A stretch of 64,000 bases of DNA from an uncultured Pelagibacteraceae bacterium (GTDB lineage: Bacteria > Pseudomonadota > Alphaproteobacteria > Pelagibacterales > Pelagibacteraceae). The notes under the pieces were generated by a model. That model ran no database searches. It was not told the origin of the DNA and worked only from the letters and a program-made list of their open reading frames with translations. Made by a program: the position numbers and the translations under genes. This document shows positions 27,288 through 35,171 of the stretch, piece after piece; the stretch's first letter is position 1; each line of letters opens with the position of its first letter. The stretch spans positions 1 to 64,000 of the forward strand of contig CACOKN010000001.1 of assembly GCA_902627805.1 (NCBI GenBank), in the 5' to 3' direction.

Positions 27288-29218
27288 GATAAACACTCCT
27301 CATATTCTGGTTGTTCGTTAGTTTGTTGATTTTTAGATTTATATACATTGGCCGTAATATCAGTTGATTTGGCATTATTGATATTTTCAGCTCTTTGAAT
27401 TGATTTCGATCTACAATAGTAAAGGCTTTTTAAACCTTTTTTCCATGCATCAAAATGAATTCTATGTAATTCTCTTTTATGTACGTCTGCGGGTAAAAAT
27501 AAATTAACTGATTGTGCTTGAGAAATATATGGAGTTCGATCCCCACTCAGTTCAATAATCCATTTTTGATTTAATTCAAAAGCAGTTTTAAAAACATCTT
27601 TTTCTAGATCTGTTAAAAAATCTAAATGTGATACAGATCCTTGATTTGTGGTTATTGTAGACCATGTCTCATCATCATTTTTACCATGACTTTCTAGTAT
27701 CTCCTCTAAATATCTATTTCTGACATTAAAGGATCCTGATAAGGTTTTGTGCGTATAACTATTAGCTGCAATTGGCTCAACGCCAGGAGAAGCACCTCCA
27801 CATATAATTGAAATTGAAGCTGTAGGTGCTATCGCTGTCTTGTTAGAAAATCTTTCATTAAATCCATATTCTGCTGCATCTGGACATGCACCTCGCTCTT
27901 CAGCTAATTCTTTTGATGCTTTATTAACCTGTTTATCAATTTGTTTAAATATTTTTTTATTCCAAGATTTGGCCATTACAGACTCAAGTGGAATTCTGTG
28001 TTTTTGTAAGAATGAATGGAAGCCCATAACTCCAAGACCAACGCTTCTTTCTCTCTCAGCAGAATATTTTGCATCTTTGAATTGATCTGGAGCCTTATTA
28101 ATGAAATCTGACAAAACATTATCTAAAAATCTCATTACATCACTAATCATGTTCGGATCATCTTTCCATTCATCATATTTTTCTAGATTTAAGGATGATA
28201 AACAACAAACAGCTGTTCTGTCTCTCCCATCTTTATCAATACCTGTGGGAAGAGTTATTTCACTACAAAGATTAGAAGTTTTTACTGTTAAGTTAGCAAG
28301 TTTATGGTGTTGTGGAATTTGTCTATTAACCGTATCAATATAAATAATATACGGCTCACCAGTTTCAATTCTAGCTGTTAACAATCTAATCCATAAATTT
28401 CTCGCAGATATAGTTTGTTGAATAGATCCGTCAGCTGGACTTTTGAGTGCCCACTGATCATCAATCTCAACAGCACGCATAAACGCATCTGATACCAAAA
28501 CTCCGTGATGCAAGTTTAAAGCTTTTCTATTCGGATCACCTCCAGTTGGTCTTCTCATTTCAATAAACTCTTCTATTTCAGGATGATCAATAGGGAGATA
28601 ACAAGCAGCAGAACCTCTTCTTAAAGATCCTTGACTGATTGCCATAGTCAAAGAGTCCATAACTTTAATAAATGGAATTATCCCAGAAGTTTTTCCTACT
28701 TTACCAATCTTTTCACCAATTGATCTTAAATTGCCCCAGTAACTTCCAATACCTCCACCCTTCGCAGCTAGCCAAACATTTTCACTCCAAAGATCTAAGA
28801 TACCACCTAGACTATCTGAAGCTTCATTTAAAAAACAAGAAATGGGTAATCCTCTTTTTGTTCCACCATTCGACAAGACTGGAGTTGCTGGCATGAACCA
28901 AAGATTGCTAATATAGTTGTAAATTCTTTGAGCGTGTAAATTATCGTCAGCATATGTGCTGGCAACTCTTGCAAATAAATCTTGGTAAGATTCATTGTGA
29001 CCAAGATATCTATCTTTTAAAGTTGCCTTACCGAAATCAGTTAAGTTCGCATCTCGAGAACGATCTATTTTGATTATGATCCCTTTATCATTTTGAAAAA
29101 GTTCGGTTTCATTATTAAGTGAAAAAAGATCTGGCCTATTATTCTTTTCTACTTCTTTAACTTGTGGGCTATATTCAGAGACAGCTTTCTTTAGGGCCTG
29201 CGATAGAATTTTATTCAT
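27278..29218 (-). CDS. nrdA: Ribonucleoside-diphosphate reductase, alpha subunit (class I)
   Basis: Catalytic subunit, 646 residues. Visible features are LPISCFLNEASDSL (first redox cysteine), NLCSEI (active-site thiyl cysteine), CCLSSLNLEKYDE and the C-terminal thioredoxin-accessible pair in ECLSCQ. Only about 55 residues precede the RDANLTDFGKATLKDRYL start of the barrel region, so the N-terminal ATP-cone of E. coli-type NrdA (about 95 residues) is missing. It pairs with the overlapping nrdB. Two NrdR-box-like sites lie upstream. Confidence 0.95.
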   Translation of the reverse strand: MNKILSQALKKAVSEYSPQVKEVEKNNRPDLFSLNNETELFQNDKGIIIKIDRSRDANLTDFGKATLKDRYLGHNESYQDLFARVASTYADDNLHAQRIYNYISNLWFMPATPVLSNGGTKRGLPISCFLNEASDSLGGILDLWSENVWLAAKGGGIGSYWGNLRSIGEKIGKVGKTSGIIPFIKVMDSLTMAISQGSLRRGSAACYLPIDHPEIEEFIEMRRPTGGDPNRKALNLHHGVLVSDAFMRAVEIDDQWALKSPADGSIQQTISARNLWIRLLTARIETGEPYIIYIDTVNRQIPQHHKLANLTVKTSNLCSEITLPTGIDKDGRDRTAVCCLSSLNLEKYDEWKDDPNMISDVMRFLDNVLSDFINKAPDQFKDAKYSAERERSVGLGVMGFHSFLQKHRIPLESVMAKSWNKKIFKQIDKQVNKASKELAEERGACPDAAEYGFNERFSNKTAIAPTASISIICGGASPGVEPIAANSYTHKTLSGSFNVRNRYLEEILESHGKNDDETWSTITTNQGSVSHLDFLTDLEKDVFKTAFELNQKWIIELSGDRTPYISQAQSVNLFLPADVHKRELHRIHFDAWKKGLKSLYYCRSKSIQRAENINNAKSTDITANVYKSKNQQTNEQPEYEECLSCQ

Positions 29219-29251
29219 ATTTTTGTATTATATTTTGTTATTAGTACGAAA

Positions 29252-29299
29252 ACAACTATATGTTGTGTGCGTTAAGTGTTAATACACTATATAAACAAC
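29252..29299 (-). promoter_or_regulatory. Tandem NrdR-box-like sites upstream of nrdAB
   Basis: Two 16-base sites, ACAACTATATGTTGTG (29252-29267) and ACACTATATAAACAAC (29284-29299), share a CTATAT core 31 bases apart, the three-helical-turn spacing known for NrdR. They resemble the NrdR consensus (ACAC-T-ATAT-T-GTGT type). They lie 34-81 bases upstream of the nrdA start in the 160-base divergent gap, so NrdR repression of nrdAB is likely. The nrdR gene itself is not in this window. Confidence 0.7.
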
Positions 29300-29378
29300 A
29301 AATCAATAGAACATTTATAGAACACAAAGAAAATAAATCAATAAAAAAATTAAAAAAAAATGTAAGTAATTAACAATA

Positions 29379-30833
29379 ATGTCAATAAATTTAAAAATCG
29401 ACCCCTATGGATTTAGAGAATATGACGCTCGATGGTTGTATGAAAAAGACATAAATCTCTTAGGGATAACGAATCTTGGTAAAGGATTGGGCACACAAAT
29501 CATAAAACAAACAAATAAAACTAATCCAAAAATAATTGTTGGTCATGATTATCGATCTTATAGCGAAGATATAAAAGCAGCGCTTAAAAAAGGTTTAGTT
29601 TCAACTGGTTGCTATGTCGAAGATGTGGGTTTGTCTTTGTCTCCGATGGTTTATTTCGCACAATTCCATTTTAATTCTGATGCTGTTGCAATGGTAACTG
29701 CGAGTCATAACGACAATGGTTGGACAGGTGTTAAGATGGGAATTAAAAAAGGATTAACACATGCACCTGATGAAATGAGAGAATTAAAAGAAATAACTCT
29801 AAGTGAAAACTTTGTAAACGGACAAGGTCAGGAAAAAAAAATAGAAAATTTTCAAGATATATATAAACAAAGCTTAATAGATAATAATAAAATCAAAAAA
29901 AAAATTAAAGTAGTGGTAGCTTGTGGTAATGGAACTGCAGGAATTTTTGCTCCTGATATTTTGCGTGGAATAGGTTGTGACATAATAGAACTAGATTGTA
30001 ATTTAGATTGGACCTTTCCTAAATATAATCCTAATCCAGAAGACTTAAAAATGTTACATGCAATTTCAGATGCTGTTAAAAAAAATAATGCTGATATTGG
30101 GTTTGGATTTGACGGCGATGGTGACAGAGTAGGAGTAATTGATAATGAGGGTAGTGAGATATTTTCAGATAAAATAGGATTATTAATTGCAAGAAGTTTA
30201 TCAAATAAATATAAAAATTCAGTTTTTGTAGTAGATGTAAAGTCAACAGGATTGTATGCAAATGATAAGTTATTAAATTCTAATAAATGTAAAACAATTT
30301 ATTGGAAAACTGGCCATTCACATATTAAAAGAAAAGTTAACAATGAAAATGCCTTGGCTGGATTTGAAAAAAGTGGACACTTTTTTTTCAATCAACCTTT
30401 AGGTTACGGATATGATGATGGTATTAATTCGGCGATCCAAATTTGTCATTTATTAGATAATCAGAACAAAAAAATGAGTGAGATCATTAAAGAAATTCCA
30501 AAAACATTTCAAACACCTACTATGGCTCCTTATTGTAAGGATGAGGACAAATATGCGTTAGTTGATAAAATTGTTAAAGATATTGAAAAAATGAAAAACG
30601 AAAAAATTAAAATAGATGAACAGGAAATTAATGAAATTTTAACAGTAAATGGAGTCAGATTTTCGTTTAAAGATGGCTCATGGGGTTTGATTAGAGCCTC
30701 TTCTAATAAACCTTCGTTAGTTATTGTAACAGAAAGTCCCACATCTAATGATAGAAAGTTAAAAATATTTAGATTTATAGATTCTTTACTTCAAAAAACA
30801 GGTAAAATTGGTGAATATGACCAAAAAATTTAA
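29379..30833 (+). CDS. Phosphomannomutase/phosphoglucomutase
   Basis: A 484-residue alpha-D-phosphohexomutase. The phosphoserine loop is TASHNDNGW (S109), the metal loop is GFDGDGDRVGVID, the sugar-binding region is GFEKSGHFFFNQ and a phosphate-binding segment RASSNKPSLV closes the protein. The start GFREYDARWLY resembles AlgC/ManB-type enzymes that interconvert mannose- or glucose-1- and 6-phosphates for surface polysaccharides. It is divergent from nrdA and abuts the convergent charged-protein gene at 30833/30834. Confidence 0.92.
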   Translation: MSINLKIDPYGFREYDARWLYEKDINLLGITNLGKGLGTQIIKQTNKTNPKIIVGHDYRSYSEDIKAALKKGLVSTGCYVEDVGLSLSPMVYFAQFHFNSDAVAMVTASHNDNGWTGVKMGIKKGLTHAPDEMRELKEITLSENFVNGQGQEKKIENFQDIYKQSLIDNNKIKKKIKVVVACGNGTAGIFAPDILRGIGCDIIELDCNLDWTFPKYNPNPEDLKMLHAISDAVKKNNADIGFGFDGDGDRVGVIDNEGSEIFSDKIGLLIARSLSNKYKNSVFVVDVKSTGLYANDKLLNSNKCKTIYWKTGHSHIKRKVNNENALAGFEKSGHFFFNQPLGYGYDDGINSAIQICHLLDNQNKKMSEIIKEIPKTFQTPTMAPYCKDEDKYALVDKIVKDIEKMKNEKIKIDEQEINEILTVNGVRFSFKDGSWGLIRASSNKPSLVIVTESPTSNDRKLKIFRFIDSLLQKTGKIGEYDQKI

Positions 30834-31904
30834 TTAATCATTCTTTTCTTCAGGTTCATTCTTATTAGATGAGTTACCACTGTAAAACTTTTTAATTAAT
30901 TCTTCTTCTTTCTTTTTTTGCTCTAAATCAAATTTTTCCTCCCACTCTTTCAATCTTTTTTCTTCCTCTAGAATTCTTTGTTCTTCCTCTAATTTTTGTT
31001 TAATTTCCCTTTCTTTTTCCTCTTCAATTCTTTTTTGCTCTTCCTCTTCTTTCCTTAATTTTTCTGTTCTTTCATGCTCTTCTTTTTGACGTAAAAATCT
31101 CTCCTCTTCCTCTGCTTTAATTTTTTCCTCTTTAAGTCTTAATTCTTCCTCTTTAACTCTTTGTTCTGCTTGCTCTTTTAAAATTTGTCTTTCTATCTCT
31201 TTTTGTCTCTCATTTTCAATCTCTTTTAATCTTATTTCTGACTCTTTAAGTTTTTCCTCCTCATATTTTAATCTTTTAGCGGCTTCTCGTGTTCTTTGCT
31301 CTTCATCTAATCTTTTTTGTCTTTCTATTTCATTAAGTCTAATTTGTTCTTGTCTTTCTCTCTCTTTTTCCTCTCTTAACTGCTGTGCTTTTATCTCCTT
31401 TTCCTTTAATGCTTGCTCTTTTGCTTTTATTTTTTCTTCTCGATCCCTTTGTCTTTCTAACATTCTCAATCTAAGTTCTTCTTCTTTAATCTTTCTAGCA
31501 TCCTCTCTGATTTTTCGAGCCTCCTCGTCTTTAATTTTTTGTTGTTCAATGAATATTCTTTTGGCTTCAATTTTTTTTCTTTTTTCCTCATTTTTTTTAA
31601 TTTGCTTTTCATTTTCAATAATCAGTCTTCTCTGTTCAAGAATTTGTTTTTTTTCCTCTTTTATTTTTTCTTCTTTTTCTCTTTGAGCTTGTTTTTTTTG
31701 GTTCTCATATTCTCTTTTTTCGTTGATAATTCTTTGTTTTTCAGACCTCTCTTTGCTTATTTTTCTTTCTTTTTGGAGTTTTTTATAGAAATTCTCTAAT
31801 TTATTTTTACCTTGTTCAATGAAATTAAATGGGTTCATATCAAATTTACCCTTTTTATTATCTCGACTATAAGATTTATTGTTATCTCTTTTTTTTTGAA
31901 CCAT
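30834..31904 (-). CDS. Very charged Glu/Lys/Arg-rich helical protein
   Basis: About 356 residues from the ATG at 31904; a GTG at 31919 is also in frame. From about residue 45 to 335 the chain is almost only E, K, R, Q, I and L, with endless stretches such as REEKERERQEQIRL and no proline or glycine. It should form a very long continuous helix (coiled coil or ER/K-type single helix). A basic N-terminus with MNPFNFIEQGKNKLENFYKKLQ and a short polar tail (SGNSSNKNEPEE) flank it. No membrane segment, signal or known domain is seen. Function unknown; a spacer, scaffold or RNA-associated role is possible. Confidence 0.7.
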   Translation of the reverse strand: MVQKKRDNNKSYSRDNKKGKFDMNPFNFIEQGKNKLENFYKKLQKERKISKERSEKQRIINEKREYENQKKQAQREKEEKIKEEKKQILEQRRLIIENEKQIKKNEEKRKKIEAKRIFIEQQKIKDEEARKIREDARKIKEEELRLRMLERQRDREEKIKAKEQALKEKEIKAQQLREEKERERQEQIRLNEIERQKRLDEEQRTREAAKRLKYEEEKLKESEIRLKEIENERQKEIERQILKEQAEQRVKEEELRLKEEKIKAEEEERFLRQKEEHERTEKLRKEEEEQKRIEEEKEREIKQKLEEEQRILEEEKRLKEWEEKFDLEQKKKEEELIKKFYSGNSSNKNEPEEKND

Positions 31905-32019
31905 ATTAAAAGGTAACACTATTTTTATTATTTTAAATATAAACCATGTGTTTAAATTGAGGTTTTTTGGTTATTTCACTTTTTACGTGCACAATAAGAT
32001 AATTTTTAAAAAAAAATAT

Positions 32020-32092
32020 TTTGATTCGCAAGGAGAATCGAATAATTTTTAGTTATGGGTGGTAGAGGGAGACTGAAACCACCCTTTTTTTT
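32020..32092 (+). ncRNA. Candidate small structured RNA ending in a terminator
   Basis: In the 186-base gap between two minus-strand genes the plus strand has two successive hairpins. The first is TTTGATTC/GAATCGAA (32020-32027 with 32035-32042, 8 pairs including one G-U, loop GCAAGGA). The second is the terminator at 32057-32092. No credible ORF explains them, though the loop of the first contains AAGGA and an ATG lies at 32055. The RNA could start further upstream in the AT-rich part (31.92-32.02 kb). I do not recognise the family. Confidence 0.35.
32057..32092 (+). terminator. Intrinsic terminator, plus strand
   Basis: Stem GGGTGGT (32057-32063) pairs perfectly with ACCACCC (32078-32084) across a 14-base purine-rich loop and is followed directly by eight T residues (32085-32092). 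This is a textbook Rho-independent terminator. No annotated plus-strand gene ends upstream, since the nearest plus-strand gene ends at 30833 and is cut off by a minus-strand gene. It therefore points to an unannotated plus-strand transcript. Confidence 0.75.
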
Positions 32093-32723
32093 AGTACTTT
32101 TTACTCTTTATAACTTTGTATTCAAAATTTTGAGTTGTTTCATTTACACTAATAAGTTTAGCGCCATTTTTTATATGAAATTTATAAGCCATATCTGTTA
32201 AAGGAGATAAAGTAACTAATCTGTTGAGATAATTTGATTTTTTTATTTTATTAAATACTTCTTTGACAATTAATTTTCCACCACCTTTTTTTTTAGACCA
32301 AACAGTATAAGCTATAGCTATTTTTCCAACATTTTGGTCTCTTTGAGCGCTTTGTAGAAAAGCATCATGACTAAATTTATCTAACTCCTCTACGTTTTTT
32401 GGAATTTTATTAGTATAAGCAAAACACATAACTGCATGAATTTCCCCCATGTATTTTACTCCATAAATCTTTCTTCCATAACTCCTTCTAAAGATATTAT
32501 CTAATTCTGGTCGTACTGGATCTTCATTTGTATTACACTCTTTGAGTTCAACTAATTCTGCTCCCTTAATCCAGTCAAAAAAATTTTTAAAATTTTTATT
32601 TATTGATTGTTTATTTTTTTTAATTTGATTTTTTATTGTTTTTTTAAAACCTTTTTTTAAGCCCATTTTTCTAAGTCTGGCTTTTATTCGAGGCTTATAT
32701 TTTTTTTTAATTATCTTAATCAT
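32091..32723 (-). CDS. Hypothetical protein with basic N-terminus and GNAT-like C-terminal part
   Basis: 210 residues. The first 50 are strongly basic (lysine and arginine rich, with no hydrophobic signal). The rest resembles a GNAT acyltransferase fold: ELDNIFRRSYGRKIYGVKYMGEIHAVMCFAYTN, then AIAYTVWSKKKGGGKLIVKEVFNKI in the acetyl-CoA loop position, then YKFHIKNGAKLI, like the usual late-GNAT helix. The canonical Q/RxxGxG/A is only loosely matched. Function unknown. The stop overlaps the T-run of the plus-strand terminator. Confidence 0.6.
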   Translation of the reverse strand: MIKIIKKKYKPRIKARLRKMGLKKGFKKTIKNQIKKNKQSINKNFKNFFDWIKGAELVELKECNTNEDPVRPELDNIFRRSYGRKIYGVKYMGEIHAVMCFAYTNKIPKNVEELDKFSHDAFLQSAQRDQNVGKIAIAYTVWSKKKGGGKLIVKEVFNKIKKSNYLNRLVTLSPLTDMAYKFHIKNGAKLISVNETTQNFEYKVIKSKKY

Positions 32724-32761
32724 TAATTTATAATGACTTTAAAATTTAATTTTAATTAAAA

Positions 32762-33547
32762 TTATAAACTAGCGTATCTAAATATAAAAATTGTACCAAT
32801 TACATATAAAAATATGCCAAAAAACATCTGCAATCTAGATTTTTCTATTTTGTGAGCTGAATTTGCTCCTACCCTAGCCATAAACATAGTGATTGGTATA
32901 AAAATAAAAAAAGCTGGTAAATTTATAAAACCTATGCTCAGTGGCAAATTAGCATTTAATATTAAACCAGAATACCAAAATCCAATAGCTCCACACAACG
33001 CAATAATAAAACCAATTGTTGCAGCACTACCTATGGCTTTTTTTATTGGATATCCAAAATATTTAAGAATTGGAACATTCATCACAGCACCACCTATCCC
33101 CATGGGTGCTGAAATAAAACCTGAAACTAATCCAAATAAAATCCTAAATTGTATTTTAAAATTTTTACTTCTTTTAGATTGTTGATTGGAAGTAATTAAT
33201 AAATAAGATCCTAAAATAAATACTACTATAGTAAAAAAAATAACAAGTAATTTAGTCTTAGCAACGGCAGCAAAAGTTGTACCAAGCAAAACACCTATGA
33301 TTACGAACAAACCATATGTTTTTATTATATTCGGATCAACAGACTTATATTTATTATGCGTGTAAACAGAAACCATTGATGTAGGAATAATAATTGAAAA
33401 AGAAGTTCCAACAGCTAAGTGCATTAGATAGTTTTTATCAACTCCTAATGCCTCAAAAATAAAAAAAAGAAATGGTACTGTTATTAAACCACCACCAATT
33501 CCAAATAATCCAGCAAAATAACCAACTGGTATAGCAGTAACAACCAT
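32762..33547 (-). CDS. TauE/SafE family (DUF81) anion exporter-type permease
   Basis: 261 residues with about eight membrane helices and the twin glycine motifs of the family: GYFAGLFGIGGGLITVPF near the start and GLVSGFISAPMGIGGAVMNVPIL in mid-chain. Members move sulfite, sulfoacetate or other organosulfur anions; the substrate here is unknown. The frame stays open upstream of the ATG at 33547 back to the dusA stop, so a longer N-terminus from a non-ATG start (for example CTG at 33595) cannot be ruled out. Confidence 0.88.
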   Translation of the reverse strand: MVVTAIPVGYFAGLFGIGGGLITVPFLFFIFEALGVDKNYLMHLAVGTSFSIIIPTSMVSVYTHNKYKSVDPNIIKTYGLFVIIGVLLGTTFAAVAKTKLLVIFFTIVVFILGSYLLITSNQQSKRSKNFKIQFRILFGLVSGFISAPMGIGGAVMNVPILKYFGYPIKKAIGSAATIGFIIALCGAIGFWYSGLILNANLPLSIGFINLPAFFIFIPITMFMARVGANSAHKIEKSRLQMFFGIFLYVIGTIFIFRYASL

Positions 33548-33596
33548 TAATAATATGTATAAAGAATATTGATTGGATATAATTGAATTTATCAGA

Positions 33597-34583
33597 CTAG
33601 CCTACTCTTCTTTCGACATTATTAAATTTAATCTTATCCATAATATGGTTTATTTTCTGAACATCCGCATCACGAACGCACATATTTTCACTTAAATATC
33701 TTTTCCAATAACTAGCTCCAGATTGTCCATGAAATAAGCCAAGTGTATGTCTCATAATTTGATTAAGTTTTGTACCTTTTTTTAATTCATCTTTTACATA
33801 TGGAATAAAATTTTCAATTACCTGCTGTCTACTTAGAACATTTTCATTTTTAAATATTTCTTTTTCAATATCAGCTAATAAATAAGGGGTATGATATGCC
33901 GCTCTTCCAATCATAACACCATCGACTATTTTTAAATGGTTGTTGATTTCATCAGTATTAGTAATTCCCCCATTGATAATAATTTCTTCATTTGGAAAAT
34001 CTTTTTTTAAATTATAAACATAATCATATTTTAAGGGTGGGATATTTAAATTTTGTTTTGGAGTAAATTTACCAAGCATCGCTTTTCTAGCATGGATAAT
34101 GAAAGTTTTTACCCCGGTAGATTTTAAAACAGATATAAATTTATGAAAATTTTCATAATCTTCAACATCATCATAACCAATACGTGTTTTTATTGTGATT
34201 GGAAGTTTTGTAACTGATTGCATTCTGCTTAAGCAATCTGCGACTAGATTTGGCTCTTTCATTAAACAAGCACCAAATTTATTTTTTTCTACTTTTTTAC
34301 TCGGACATCCTAAGTTTAAATTTATCTCATCGTATCCAAAATCCTCACCTATTTTTGTTGCTTTAGATAAAAGTTTTGGAGATGAACCACCTAATTGTAG
34401 TGCTACTGGTTTTTCATTGATATTAAACTCAAGTAATTTTTTTTTATCACCTCTATTGATTGCTTCATCCACTATCATTTCTGTATATAAAAGAGTGTTT
34501 TTAGAAATTAATCTTAAAAAAAATCTTTCATGACGATCTGTACAATCCATCATAGGAGCAATTGAAACTAACCTATTCATCAT
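33597..34583 (-). CDS. dusA: tRNA-dihydrouridine synthase, DusA type
   Basis: 328-residue FMN-dependent enzyme that reduces uridines in the tRNA D-loop. It starts NRLVSIAPMMDCTDRHERFFLRLI, the DusA (rather than DusB/C) wording, then has VALQLGGSSP, INLNLGCPSKKVEKNKFGACLMK with the catalytic Cys in FGACLM, and IIHARKA. Two ATG codons lie side by side at the start (34583 and 34580). It is downstream of rpoZ on the same strand with an 18-base gap. Confidence 0.93.
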   Translation of the reverse strand: MMNRLVSIAPMMDCTDRHERFFLRLISKNTLLYTEMIVDEAINRGDKKKLLEFNINEKPVALQLGGSSPKLLSKATKIGEDFGYDEINLNLGCPSKKVEKNKFGACLMKEPNLVADCLSRMQSVTKLPITIKTRIGYDDVEDYENFHKFISVLKSTGVKTFIIHARKAMLGKFTPKQNLNIPPLKYDYVYNLKKDFPNEEIIINGGITNTDEINNHLKIVDGVMIGRAAYHTPYLLADIEKEIFKNENVLSRQQVIENFIPYVKDELKKGTKLNQIMRHTLGLFHGQSGASYWKRYLSENMCVRDADVQKINHIMDKIKFNNVERRVG

Positions 34584-34601
34584 TTAACTTTATATTTTTT
34601 T

Positions 34602-35129
34602 TTATGAGTTTGAAGTATCTGAATCCTCTGACTCTTGATTTTCACTTTCAGAAACTTCTTCTAAAGAAACTTCTCCTTGATCAGAATCAGTTTCTTCGTC
34701 TGCTGGCATATCAGGTACATCTGGTTTAGCTGTCTCAGATAATTCTGCTAAATCATCTTTAGAAACCTGAATTTTTTCTGGAGCTTTTCGTGCTCTTTTA
34801 GATGGTAGAATAGGTGTTCCACTTTTTGAAATCTCACCTTTGTATAAACTTTCAAAATCATCACCAACATCCTCATCAGCTTCGGCACCATCATCAACTT
34901 GTTCTACATGTTTTCTTAATTTGTAGACAGCGCTTTCAGTTAAATCATCTACTTTGATATTTTCTTCAGCTATTTCTCTTAATGCTATAACTGTATTTTT
35001 ATCGTTATCACGATCCAAGGTTGGTTCTATACCAGTATTGAGTTGAGTCGCTCTCTCCTTTGCAACCAAAACTAATTCATATGGACTATCTACTTTATCA
35101 ATACAATCTTCTACTGTAACTCTTGCCAT
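34602..35129 (-). CDS. rpoZ: RNA polymerase omega subunit with long acidic tail
   Basis: The first 75 or so residues ([19 protein letters not shown], then [11 protein letters not shown] and [16 protein letters not shown]) are the omega subunit that helps assemble beta' into RNA polymerase. The remaining 100 residues are low-complexity and acidic, ending in a run of Glu, Ser and Asp. Standard omega is about 70-130 residues, so 175 is long. Tails of this sort occur in alphaproteobacteria but have no known function. Lies between MFS and dusA genes. Confidence 0.93.
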   Translation of the reverse strand: MARVTVEDCIDKVDSPYELVLVAKERATQLNTGIEPTLDRDNDKNTVIALREIAEENIKVDDLTESAVYKLRKHVEQVDDGAEADEDVGDDFESLYKGEISKSGTPILPSKRARKAPEKIQVSKDDLAELSETAKPDVPDMPADEETDSDQGEVSLEEVSESENQESEDSDTSNS

Positions 35130-35171
35130 GCCGGTTATCTATAAGCTGTCATTAAAAAAAGCAAGGACTAT

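Noticed and set aside
31539-31799. 86-codon Phe/Leu-rich frame on the plus strand
   Set aside because: It is the complement of Glu/Lys repeats of the charged-helix gene; poly-Phe output is an artefact of AAA/GAA codons.
34195-34533. 112-codon plus-strand frame
   Set aside because: Lies wholly inside dusA on the other strand; its residues mirror the dusA codons and show no domain.
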